NCBI GenBank assembly: GCA_023428865.1
Contig: JAEYWT010000314.1
Location: 1 to 5,786 of the forward strand
Reading direction: 5' to 3'
Origin: Bacteroidota bacterium
Lineage (GTDB): Bacteria; Bacteroidota; Bacteroidia; Flavobacteriales_F; PHOS-HE28
Length of the DNA stretch: 5,786 nucleotides
Made by a program: the position numbers and the translations under genes
Part shown: positions 1-5,786 of the stretch, piece by piece
Layout: each line of letters opens with the position of its first letter
How positions within the stretch are numbered: position 1 is the first letter of the stretch
Notes under the pieces: model-generated
Databases searched by the model: none
What the model was told of the DNA's origin: nothing
The model's input: only the letters and a program-made list of their open reading frames with translations

Positions 1-13
1 GCGTAGAGGAGGT

Positions 14-44
14 CGTCCGCCGATTACGCCGATTTCGCTGATTT
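14..44 (+). repeat. Inverted outlying copy of the 9-bp-unit repeat, downstream of the GxxExxY gene
   Basis: Three consecutive 9-bp units can be read on the plus strand: CGCCGATTA at 18-26, CGCCGATTT at 27-35 and CGCTGATTT at 36-44. Positions 16-38 are a perfect 23-base reverse-complement match to 732-754 inside the main array. This copy therefore faces the array from the other side of the GxxExxY gene. Its outer arms have decayed: CGTCCGC stands where the array has CATCCGC, and GCTGATT where it has GCAGATG. Only 13 bases lie to its left in the window, so the repeat may extend further out. The rest of 45-117 is plain sequence apart from the probable relic of the gene's 3' end at 85-117. Confidence 0.85.
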
Positions 45-117
45 AATCGCTTGGTTGGTTGTTGGCGTGTGGGGAGGTCGACTGCTAACCGTTCCAACTC
101 TTGACGCGCCGTTTGTA

Positions 118-465
118 TTACAGGCTGGCCGCTCCGAAATTGATCACCAGGCCCCGGCCGATACGTGCAGCGGTGAGGTAGTTGATCAACTGGGCCTCGT
201 CGGCATTGGTGAGCGTACTGATGGCCTTAAGTTCGACTACTACATCCTCAAAACAGATAAGGTCGCACCGGAACGTGGTACGCAGCCGTGTGCCTTTGTA
301 GACAATGGGTAGCTGCACCTCCTGACGAAAAGGGATACCCCGGTCGAGAAGTTCCAAGGCTAAGGCTTCATGGTAAACACTCTCGAGAAAGCCCTTTCCA
401 AGCACCGAGTGTACCTCCATAGCGGCGCCAAGGATGGCATAGGTCTGCGGATCATGATCGTCCAT
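118..465 (-). CDS. GxxExxY protein (PDDEXK_3-type), probably shortened by a premature stop
   Basis: This 115-residue protein belongs to the GxxExxY family, which has a PD-(D/E)xK nuclease-like fold and no settled function. The name-giving motif is GFLESVY at residues 25-31. A candidate catalytic set follows: Asp68 in RCDLI and Glu78/Lys80 in VELKA. The typical AQLINYL and GLVINFG segments come after these. The start at 465 is chosen because family members begin just before the 'TYAILGAAMEVH' region. The frame is open further upstream to 843, but that stretch is repeat DNA. No clear ribosome binding site precedes the start. The protein stops at INFGAASL; after the TAA the same frame reads YKRRVKSWNG and then TAG (85-87). 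From memory, relatives end in NFGAPSLEYKR-like sequence, so the TAA probably replaces a glutamate codon and removes about ten residues. The product may be impaired or still functional. The flanking repeats suggest an accessory, possibly mobile, unit. Confidence 0.88.
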   Translation of the reverse strand: MDDHDPQTYAILGAAMEVHSVLGKGFLESVYHEALALELLDRGIPFRQEVQLPIVYKGTRLRTTFRCDLICFEDVVVELKAISTLTNADEAQLINYLTAARIGRGLVINFGAASL

Positions 466-579
466 GTGATCGTAGTTTTCATGAGGACGTGGACCATTCA
501 GAAGGTCTCTTCGCCCAGTATGTGAATGTACATGCAGCTGGGCTCCAAGAAAACTGTGTTCTACCTCTTTGTCTGCTTT

Positions 580-840
580 CCCCGCCCAGCAGTACCACCC
601 GGCAATACCACCCAGCATCTGTGTCATCTGCGAAATCGGCGGATGTCCTATTCCCCGCCCAGCAATACCACCTAGCATCTGCGCAATCGGCGGATGTCCA
701 ATTACCCGCCCAGCAGTACCACCCAGCATCTGCGAAATCGGCGTAATCGGCGGATGCATTCCCCGCCACGCAATACGACCTAGCATCTGCGCAATCTGCG
801 AAATCGGCGGATGTCCTAATTCCCCTCCCAGCAGTACCAT
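580..840 (-). repeat. Nested tandem repeat array (9-bp units within 51-60 bp units)
   Basis: Four full copies and one partial copy can be aligned. On the plus strand each starts with a CCCCGCCCAGCAvTACCACC-like block (580, 653, 705, 761, partial at 822), followed by AGCATCTGC, then one to three 9-bp units (GCGAAATCG, GCGTAATCG or GCGCAATCG type), and ends in GCGGATGTCC or a variant. Copies differ in the number of 9-bp units: the CATCTGC-to-GCGGATG segment is 21 nt at 625-645 and 676-696, but 30 nt at 727-756 and 784-813. The first copy also carries a 15-bp internal duplication of the GGTGGTAnTGC block (590-616). The GGATG ends lie 51, 60 and 57 bp apart, all multiples of three. The array lies upstream of the GxxExxY gene, and its motif recurs inverted downstream of that gene. 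Confidence 0.92.
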
Positions 841-938
841 CAACTACACAGCTATCTGCGGAAACCTACGGACCTTAGCCCCCATCCGGAGGTTATCCAC
901 GATCGCATTCCCGCGTGTTCCTAGGGCTGTTGATCAAG

Positions 939-968
939 TTTGAACATTCCCGCACCGGGGTACGTTCT
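939..968 (+). promoter_or_regulatory. Candidate Bacteroidota-type promoter for gltA
   Basis: TTTG at 939-942 could serve as the -33 element. TACGTTCT at 961-968 resembles the -7 consensus TAnnTTTG, with an 18-bp spacer. Transcription would start near 975, giving a leader of about 50 nt before the citrate synthase ATG. An alternative -7 element, TACCTTAG at 973-980, lacks a well-spaced upstream box. The remainder of 844-1027 shows no gene. This is a consensus match only. Confidence 0.4.
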
Positions 969-1027
969 TTGCTACCTTAGCGGCCTAGCAGTAGCAACAA
1001 CAACCCACGACCAGCAAGCAGGAACCG

Positions 1028-2317
1028 ATGAGCGAGAAGGCGCAGATCATTCTGGATGGCAAGACATACGAATTCCCGGTATTCGTCGGCAGTGAAGGCG
1101 AGAAAGCCATCGACATCAGTAAGCTGCGCGACCAGAGCGGGTACATTACGCTAGACTTCGGTTACAAGAACACCGGAGCCACCACCAGCGCCATCACCTT
1201 CCTCGATGGAGAAGAAGGCATCCTGCAATACCGTGGTTACCCCATCGACCAGCTGGCCGAAAAGGCTTCCTTCCTGGAGGTTTCCTACCTGTTGCTCTAC
1301 GGTGAGTTGCCCAACGCCAAGGAGCTGAGCGACTTCGAGAACCAGATCCGCTACCACAGCCTGGTACACGAGGACATGAAGCACTTCTTCGAGTTCTTCC
1401 CGAGCAATGCCCACCCCATGGGTATCCTCTCGGCGATGGTGAACTCGTTGAGCACCTTCTACCCGAAGAGCCAGGATCCGCACCGTTCGGCCAACGACCG
1501 CATGCGTACGGTGGTGCGCTTGATCGCCAAGATGCCAACGCTGGCGGCGATCAGCTACAAGAACAACCTGGGCCATCCCTACATGTACCCGGACAACAGC
1601 CTGGGTTACGTAGAGAACTTCCTACACATGATGTACGGTCTGCCAACGGAGCCGTATAAAGCCGACCCCGTGGTGGTGGACGCCTTGAACAAACTGCTTA
1701 TCCTCCATGCCGACCACGAGCAGAACTGCAGCGCCAGCACGGTGCGTATGGTGGGCAGCAGTCAGGCCAACCTGTACAGTGCGGTCAGTGCCGGTATCGC
1801 AGCCCTGTGGGGTCCGCTGCATGGCGGTGCCAACCAAGAGGTGATCGAAATGCTGGAGACCATCCGCAACGATGGTGGCGACATCCAGAAATGGGTGAAC
1901 AAGGCCAAGGACAAGAACGATCCGTTCCGACTGTTCGGTTTCGGCCACCGCGTTTACAAGAACTTCGATCCACGCGCCACCATCATCAAGAAAGCGTGTG
2001 ATGATGTGTTGAAGAAGCTCGGTGTGAACGACCCGGTGCTGGACATCGCTCGTCAGCTGGAAGAGATCGCGCTGAAAGACGATTACTTCATCGAGCGCAA
2101 GCTGTACCCGAACGTGGACTTCTACAGCGGCATCATCTACCGCGCCATCGGCATCCCTACCCGCATGTTCACGGTGATGTTCGCCTTGGGCCGTTTGCCA
2201 GGTTGGATCGCGCAGTGGAAGGAAATGGTGGAGAACAAGGAGCCGATCGGCCGTCTACGCCAGATCTACACCGGAGCCACCAAACGCGATTACGTGGCGC
2301 TGAAGGATCGCCGCTGA
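1028..2317 (+). CDS. gltA: Citrate synthase, type II
   Basis: This enzyme condenses acetyl-CoA and oxaloacetate to citrate and CoA, the entry step of the TCA cycle, in the cytoplasm. The 429-residue length matches the bacterial type II family (E. coli GltA is about 427). The N-terminal small beta domain typical of that type occupies roughly residues 1-50, followed by the all-helical core. Catalytic and substrate-binding signatures are intact: LHADHEQN with His227 and His230, GPLHGGAN with His265, GFGHRVY with His307, and NVDFYSG with Asp364. These correspond to E. coli His229 (here His230), His264, His305 and Asp362. The ATG at 1028 has AGGAA at 1020-1024, a short 3-nt spacing from a Shine-Dalgarno-like element. 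The gene appears monocistronic, with a candidate promoter at 939-968 and a hairpin 20 nt after the stop. Nothing suggests damage or transfer. Confidence 0.97.
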   Translation: MSEKAQIILDGKTYEFPVFVGSEGEKAIDISKLRDQSGYITLDFGYKNTGATTSAITFLDGEEGILQYRGYPIDQLAEKASFLEVSYLLLYGELPNAKELSDFENQIRYHSLVHEDMKHFFEFFPSNAHPMGILSAMVNSLSTFYPKSQDPHRSANDRMRTVVRLIAKMPTLAAISYKNNLGHPYMYPDNSLGYVENFLHMMYGLPTEPYKADPVVVDALNKLLILHADHEQNCSASTVRMVGSSQANLYSAVSAGIAALWGPLHGGANQEVIEMLETIRNDGGDIQKWVNKAKDKNDPFRLFGFGHRVYKNFDPRATIIKKACDDVLKKLGVNDPVLDIARQLEEIALKDDYFIERKLYPNVDFYSGIIYRAIGIPTRMFTVMFALGRLPGWIAQWKEMVENKEPIGRLRQIYTGATKRDYVALKDRR

Positions 2318-2336
2318 TACCAACGAAGACCAATTC

Positions 2337-2358
2337 GAGGCCCGGGCGACCGGGCCTC
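2337..2358 (+). terminator. Hairpin terminator after gltA
   Basis: GAGGCCCGG (2337-2345) and CCGGGCCTC (2350-2358) form a perfect 9-bp GC-rich stem around a GCGA tetraloop, starting 20 nt after the citrate synthase stop. Only TT and then CCGT follow, so it lacks a proper U-tract. It may stop transcription inefficiently or mainly protect the 3' end of the message. The position and stem strength still favour a terminator role. Confidence 0.7.
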
Positions 2359-2373
2359 TTCCGTAGAAGGCTG

Positions 2374-2381
2374 TACCTTCG
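2374..2381 (+). promoter_or_regulatory. Candidate -7 promoter element for the 2403-4546 cluster
   Basis: TACCTTCG differs from the Bacteroidota -7 consensus TAnnTTTG at one fixed position. It sits between the gltA hairpin and the start of the small membrane protein gene, where a promoter for the downstream cluster would be expected. No convincing TTG or TTTG -33 box lies at the usual distance upstream, so the call is weak. The leader would be only about 15 nt. Confidence 0.25.
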
Positions 2382-2402
2382 CCACGAACCTGAACCAACC
2401 CC

Positions 2403-2624
2403 ATGAAAAAGCTCATCGGTCTCGCCCTTTGGTTGCTCGCCTTCGCCCTGCCGTTCCGTTTCGCCATTCTGGACACGGAGGATCTCTTGCAAGCGGACGG
2501 CAGCATCAACAACGTGAAGGGCCTGATCAGCTTCGTTGCCATGCTGGCGCTCCTGTTCACCGGCTACGCCTTGATCGACTCGGCCAGCCCCAAACCCGGC
2601 AGCGACGACTCGCACGGCCACTAA
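2403..2624 (+). CDS. Small membrane protein of unknown function, two predicted membrane segments
   Basis: This 73-residue protein is not one I recognise. It begins with two lysines and a hydrophobic stretch (about residues 4-22) that could be a membrane anchor or an uncleaved signal. A short polar loop with acidic residues (about 23-38) follows, then a second hydrophobic segment (about 39-58) and a polar tail ending DDSHGH. By the positive-inside rule both ends would be cytoplasmic and the loop outside. It is probably a real gene: it lies on the same strand as its neighbours, its stop is only 9 bp before the universal stress protein start, and it fills the gap after the gltA hairpin. No clear Shine-Dalgarno precedes the ATG; the sequence just upstream is A/C-rich (ACCAACCCC). 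It could be a small partner of the membrane protease encoded two genes downstream, but that is speculation. Confidence 0.72.
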   Translation: MKKLIGLALWLLAFALPFRFAILDTEDLLQADGSINNVKGLISFVAMLALLFTGYALIDSASPKPGSDDSHGH

Positions 2625-2633
2625 GCTCTCGCC

Positions 2634-3458
2634 ATGGCGCATGTGCTGATCGCCACCGACATGAGCGCCAACGCGCTCAATGCGGCGCTCTACGCGATCC
2701 GACTGTTCGGCGTGGAGGGGAACGCCTTCACCCTGCTGAATACGTACCAGGCACCGCCGGACGTTCCGGGTCAACCGGCGATACCCGCAGACCTATCGGC
2801 ACGCATCTCCATTGAAGGCTTGGAAGCTTTCGCACAACGTTTGTTGGAAGCACTGCCCGAACCAGCACCTGACCTGGCCACGGTTTCGGCCTACGGTCCG
2901 CTGGAGAACGTGCTGCGCGACATGGTGGAAGACCAGGAAGGCCCCCAGTTGGTGGCGATGGGTACCCACGGCAGCACCGCGCTGGAAAAGGTATTGATGG
3001 GAAGCACCACGGCCGCCTTGATCAAGAGCGGCATACTGCCGATCCTGGCCGTACCCACAGCCGCCGCCTACCAAGACCCGAAACGCATCGTATTAGCCGA
3101 TGATGGCGGCCCGATAGAACGCTCCACCTTGTTGCCATTGTTGGACATAGCCCGATGGTCGCGATCCGAAGTGATGATCGTACACGTGGTGCCCGAAGGA
3201 CGCGAGACCGACGAAGAGACCAGCAACACCGCGTACGACCTGCACTTGGGTGCCATCCCGCACACCTACCACAGCGTTAGCGGCGATAATGTGATGTTGG
3301 CCTTGAACGACCTCATCGATCAAAGTGACTCGGACATGGCCGTAGTGGTGCATCGTCACCGGGGCTTGATCGATCAACTGTTCCATAAGAGCGTGGCCAC
3401 CGACCTGGCGCTGCACACACGCATTCCGCTGTTGGTATTGCAACAGGAAAAAGCCTGA
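2634..3458 (+). CDS. Universal stress protein, tandem UspA domains
   Basis: This 274-residue cytoplasmic protein has two Usp domains, about residues 1-143 and 148-274. The first opens with HVLIATDMS, as expected for a Usp beta strand and nucleotide loop, and carries an intact ATP-binding signature G-2x-G-9x-G-S: Gly110, Gly113, Gly123 and Ser124 in the GTHGST...MGSTT stretch. The second begins KRIVLADDGG but has lost that signature; its equivalent segment reads VVHRHRG around residues 238-244, without the paired glycines. Only the first domain is therefore expected to bind ATP, while the second may serve for dimerisation or protein contacts. Usp proteins are generally linked to survival under starvation, oxidative or respiratory stress. 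The gene follows the small membrane protein gene by 9 bp and precedes the M50 protease gene by 5 bp, so co-transcription is likely. The specific client is unknown. Confidence 0.93.
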   Translation: MAHVLIATDMSANALNAALYAIRLFGVEGNAFTLLNTYQAPPDVPGQPAIPADLSARISIEGLEAFAQRLLEALPEPAPDLATVSAYGPLENVLRDMVEDQEGPQLVAMGTHGSTALEKVLMGSTTAALIKSGILPILAVPTAAAYQDPKRIVLADDGGPIERSTLLPLLDIARWSRSEVMIVHVVPEGRETDEETSNTAYDLHLGAIPHTYHSVSGDNVMLALNDLIDQSDSDMAVVVHRHRGLIDQLFHKSVATDLALHTRIPLLVLQQEKA

Positions 3459-3463
3459 GGCTG

Positions 3464-4546
3464 ATGCGTGGTGGCCTTCCGTTGTTCCGCTTCCGAGGCA
3501 TCCAGGTGTTCCTGCACTGGACCTTTCTGCTCTTGCCGGCCTACATCGCCATATCCGGCATTTCCGAGGGCATGCCGTGGAGCGAGATCGGCACCAACAT
3601 CGGCTTCGTATTGATCGTGTTCGCCTGTGTGGTCTTGCATGAGTTCGGCCACGCACTTACCGCGCAGCGTTTCGGTGTAGGCACGCGCGACATCACTCTA
3701 CTCCCCATTGGTGGTGTGGCCAGCCTGGAGCGCATGCCCGAGGACCCGAAGCAGGAGTTCTGGATCACCGTGGCTGGCCCTTTGGTCAACCTGCTGATCG
3801 CAGGTCTGGCTTTCGTGGTACTGGCCTTGTCCGGCATCGCCCTGCTCACCACCGACCTGCTCAACGACCTATCTGGATGGACCGGCGTGCTCACCTTCTT
3901 GTTCACGGCGAACATCGGGCTCTTCCTCTTCAACTTGATCCCGGCCTTCCCCATGGATGGCGGACGTATCCTGCGTTCGTTGCTGAGCATGCGCATGGAC
4001 CGCACCAAAGCCACGCGTATCGCCACGATGATCGGCCGTGTGCTCGCGATCTGTTTTGTTATCCTCGCCTTCTATGATGGTGCACCCTTCTTGGGGATCA
4101 TTGGCTTGTTCATCTTCATGGCCGCCGGTGCCGAAGCCCGTGTGGTGCAGCAGAAAGCCAATGTGCAAGCCCTGCGTGTGGGGCAGCGCGTACGCACGGA
4201 TATCCCGCGCATGGCGCCCTCGGCCACCGTGCAGGATGCGTGGAACGCCATCACCATGATCGATCAGCATGTGGTGCTGGTGATGGATCATGGCCTGTTC
4301 CGCGGTTTGGTGATGAAGGAGGATCTACGCCTCGCACTTGGCGACGGCCGTGGAACGGAGAGCATCGCCAGCTTTACCCGGCATGTACCATCGGTAGCGG
4401 TGGAAGAAACGGCGATGAGCGCCTATGAGCAGATGCTGCGCGAGAACCTCTGGGCCTTGATGGCCACGAGCAACGGCGCTAGCATTGGTGTGGTCCTACG
4501 CGTGGACCTGGAAAAAGCGCTGGGTTCGCTGGTGAAGGAGCGTTAG
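3464..4546 (+). CDS. Site-2 protease family M50 metalloprotease with C-terminal CBS pair
   Basis: This 360-residue integral membrane zinc protease resembles enzymes that cleave substrates within the membrane, as in regulated intramembrane proteolysis. The zinc-binding HEFGH motif is at residues 59-63 (His59, Glu60, His63), near the end of a hydrophobic segment at about 45-66. The third zinc ligand is Asp165 in NLIPAFPMDGG (157-167). Other hydrophobic segments lie near 14-31, 100-127, 140-160, 187-205 and 207-222. The start fits the family, which often opens with a GI-x-V-x-LHW segment (here 12-19). The C-terminal part (about 242-353) reads as two divergent CBS repeats. CBS pairs often bind adenosine nucleotides, so proteolysis may be tuned by energy state. 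The 5-bp gap after the Usp gene suggests translational coupling; GAGG at 3457-3460 could act as a short ribosome binding site. The substrate is not apparent. The stop overlaps that of the convergent downstream gene. Confidence 0.93.
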   Translation: MRGGLPLFRFRGIQVFLHWTFLLLPAYIAISGISEGMPWSEIGTNIGFVLIVFACVVLHEFGHALTAQRFGVGTRDITLLPIGGVASLERMPEDPKQEFWITVAGPLVNLLIAGLAFVVLALSGIALLTTDLLNDLSGWTGVLTFLFTANIGLFLFNLIPAFPMDGGRILRSLLSMRMDRTKATRIATMIGRVLAICFVILAFYDGAPFLGIIGLFIFMAAGAEARVVQQKANVQALRVGQRVRTDIPRMAPSATVQDAWNAITMIDQHVVLVMDHGLFRGLVMKEDLRLALGDGRGTESIASFTRHVPSVAVEETAMSAYEQMLRENLWALMATSNGASIGVVLRVDLEKALGSLVKER

Positions 4547-5442
4547 TCCTTCTTCTTCTTCGGGTTGTGTACGGTGAAGACCCGCGAGATGTTGAATCCG
4601 AAGTGGATGTCGCCATCGCCCCATTTGCCGGTGGTCTCGGTGATGAAGGCGCGCTCGAACATGCCGGTACTGTTGGTGAAGTGGAGCTGGAACACGTGAC
4701 CGCCGGTCTCGATATCGAAGCCGAGTGAAAGGGAGTTGGTGAACGCTGGCACCTCATCGCGCAGCACGTGGAAGTATTCACCGTTCACGGCCAATCGTTT
4801 GGTGAGCTTCACTCGGGCACCAACGCCAACATTGATCAGGTCGTTCGGGTCGCGATCGAACTCCACCAGGTTGCGGTGTACCACGCCCGGCATCACTTGC
4901 ATGGAAAAGCCTTCGCTGAACTTGCGTCCCAGTACCATTTGCCAGGAATACGAGAGCCGGTGGGTGAAATAGTCCTGTCGGCCCGGGGCGTACCACGGAA
5001 CTTCGGTGGCTTTGGCGGCCGTAACCGACGATGCCGCAACAATGGCCAGGGTGAAGGGCATACCACAACCTTCGTCGCATTGGCGCAGCAACTTGTACTT
5101 GGCAAAACCATCCACGGTCTTCTGGAAACCACTACGGCCTATGCCCACCATAAGCCTATCGGTGATACCATAGTCCAAGCCGAGCCGAACATCAGCATTA
5201 TCCAGACCGAAGAACTCGTTCACCCCACCGCTAAGAAAACCGAACCGGTGGCTGATCCGGAAGTCGAGCACACCATGGGCGGTGTTCTCCAAACTGTGCC
5301 CGTTGATGACACGCGTGGTCTTGAAGCTGGCGTTGGTGTACACCGGCCCGGTTTCCTCCTCGCCAAGCAGGTCCAACAGGTCGTCCTGGGCCATGGCAGG
5401 AAGTGCGAGTAACGTGGCGGCCAGCAGGAAGGTCCTGGTCAT
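4543..5442 (-). CDS. DUF5777 family outer-membrane beta-barrel protein
   Basis: This 299-residue protein has a clear signal peptide (residues 1-18, predicted cleavage AMA|Q), followed by an acidic linker and alternating-residue strands typical of an outer-membrane beta-barrel. The segment around residues 105-121 (GFQKTVDGFAKYKLLRQ) matches what I recall as characteristic of the Bacteroidota DUF5777 family. Its molecular role is not established. Two cysteines, Cys122 and Cys126, lie in a loop just after that segment and could form a disulfide; there is no CxxCH haem motif. The protein ends ISRVFTVHNPKKKKD, so a lysine-rich tail extends beyond the last likely strand. No good ribosome binding site precedes the ATG. 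The YceI gene ends 39 bp upstream on the same strand, so the two are probably one transcript. The TAA stop (4543-4545) overlaps the TAG of the convergent protease gene. Confidence 0.88.
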   Translation of the reverse strand: MTRTFLLAATLLALPAMAQDDLLDLLGEEETGPVYTNASFKTTRVINGHSLENTAHGVLDFRISHRFGFLSGGVNEFFGLDNADVRLGLDYGITDRLMVGIGRSGFQKTVDGFAKYKLLRQCDEGCGMPFTLAIVAASSVTAAKATEVPWYAPGRQDYFTHRLSYSWQMVLGRKFSEGFSMQVMPGVVHRNLVEFDRDPNDLINVGVGARVKLTKRLAVNGEYFHVLRDEVPAFTNSLSLGFDIETGGHVFQLHFTNSTGMFERAFITETTGKWGDGDIHFGFNISRVFTVHNPKKKKD

Positions 5443-5481
5443 GTGCTGTTGTGTACTAATGGAAATGCGAAGAGGTGCCGA

Positions 5482-5786
5482 TCACATCTTGGTATACACC
5501 AGATCAACGGTCACCTTGATCTGTTCGGCGATGTTCTTGCGCACCACACCGGGGATGGCGATGCCATGGTCTTCGGGCTTCACGGAGAATTCGCTCTTGG
5601 CCTTGATGGTACCACCGGCTTCAACCGTCATGGTGGCTTTGGTGGAGAGTGGCTTGGTCACCCCATGGATGGTCAGGTCGCCGGTGACATCCACGGTGTA
5701 GGTACCTGGTTTCTTTGCGTCGCCGGCACTGAAGCCGCTCACCTTCCCTTTGAAGTTGGCCTTCGGGTAGGTGTTGCTCTCCATGT
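5482..5786 (-). CDS. YceI family protein, C-terminal part (cut by window edge)
   Basis: The last 100 or so residues of a YceI-family protein are visible. Their opening, MESNTYPKANFKGKV, is an internal family motif, so the methionine at 5784 is not the start. The gene continues beyond the window, where a signal peptide and the first half of the domain are expected (family members are usually about 170-200 residues). The segments GTYTVDVTGDLTIHGVTKP and EFSVKPEDHGIAIPGVV are characteristic of the lipocalin-like YceI fold, which binds polyisoprenoid lipids in studied members and is normally periplasmic. The reading frame ends cleanly in VDLVYTKM and TGA. It lies upstream of the beta-barrel gene on the same strand, so both products probably act in the cell envelope, perhaps together. 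Confidence 0.94.
   Translation of the reverse strand, partial: MESNTYPKANFKGKVSGFSAGDAKKPGTYTVDVTGDLTIHGVTKPLSTKATMTVEAGGTIKAKSEFSVKPEDHGIAIPGVVRKNIAEQIKVTVDLVYTKM

Noticed and set aside
580..840. Possible CRISPR array
   Set aside because: The repeats are imperfect, contain nested 9-bp units, and have no unique spacers of constant length between identical repeats. No cas gene is nearby in the window.
466..843. Start of the GxxExxY gene at 843, giving a 241-residue protein
   Set aside because: The extra N-terminal part is translated repeat DNA and family members begin near the start at 465. It is kept only as a finding, because the frame is preserved.
893..901. DnaA-box-like TTATCCACG
   Set aside because: It is a single site matching 8 of 9 bases, with no cluster, AT-rich unwinding region or dnaA/dnaN neighbour.
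479..943. Further open frames through the repeat array on both strands, such as 479-769 minus and 569-943 plus
   Set aside because: They are open because the repeat unit lacks stops in several frames. They have no recognisable domain or start signals.
3093..3656. 187-codon open frame antisense to the Usp and protease genes
   Set aside because: It spans two well-supported genes on the other strand, and its translation is low-complexity and Arg/His-rich with no domain.
5059..5079. Cysteine pair in the beta-barrel protein as a possible haem-binding site
   Set aside because: The residues are spaced CxxxC and are not followed by histidine, so the cytochrome c motif CxxCH is absent.
4768..5412. 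214-codon open frame antisense to the beta-barrel gene
   Set aside because: The opposite strand encodes a protein with a signal peptide and family motifs. The antisense translation shows no recognisable family.

Overview
The window looks like a chromosomal segment of a fairly GC-rich member of the Bacteroidota, probably Flavobacteriales-like. The pointers are a DUF5777-type beta-barrel gene beside a YceI gene, promoter-like sequences of the Bacteroidota TAnnTTTG type, and mostly weak or absent Shine-Dalgarno sequences. This assignment is inference from gene content, not a database result.

Layout. Positions 1-840 form an accessory-looking patch. A small GxxExxY-family gene (minus strand, 118-465) has, upstream of its start, a nested repeat array (580-840) built from 9-bp units of the type CGCnGATTw inside a larger repeat of 51-60 bp. 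Downstream of its stop lies a single copy of the same 9-bp motif in inverted orientation (14-44). The gene appears to end at a premature TAA: the same frame continues past the stop with the conserved C-terminal tail of the family. Positions 844-1027 hold the probable promoter of the next gene.

Positions 1028-4546 are ordinary housekeeping sequence on the plus strand. They hold a type II citrate synthase (gltA), a strong hairpin that probably ends its transcript, then a tight three-gene cluster: a 73-residue membrane protein, a two-domain universal stress protein, and a site-2-protease-type M50 metalloprotease with a C-terminal CBS pair. Gaps of 9 and 5 bp inside the cluster suggest co-transcription. 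Both Usp and CBS domains are known to bind adenine nucleotides, so a link to energy or stress sensing at the membrane is a reasonable guess, not a demonstrated fact.

Positions 4543-5786 are on the minus strand and converge on the protease gene with overlapping stop codons. They hold a DUF5777-type outer-membrane beta-barrel gene and, upstream of it, the 3' part of a YceI-family gene cut by the window edge.

The most unusual part is the GxxExxY gene bracketed by inverted copies of a nested, hairpin-capable, frame-preserving repeat. No tRNA, rRNA, CRISPR array or complete insertion sequence was seen.
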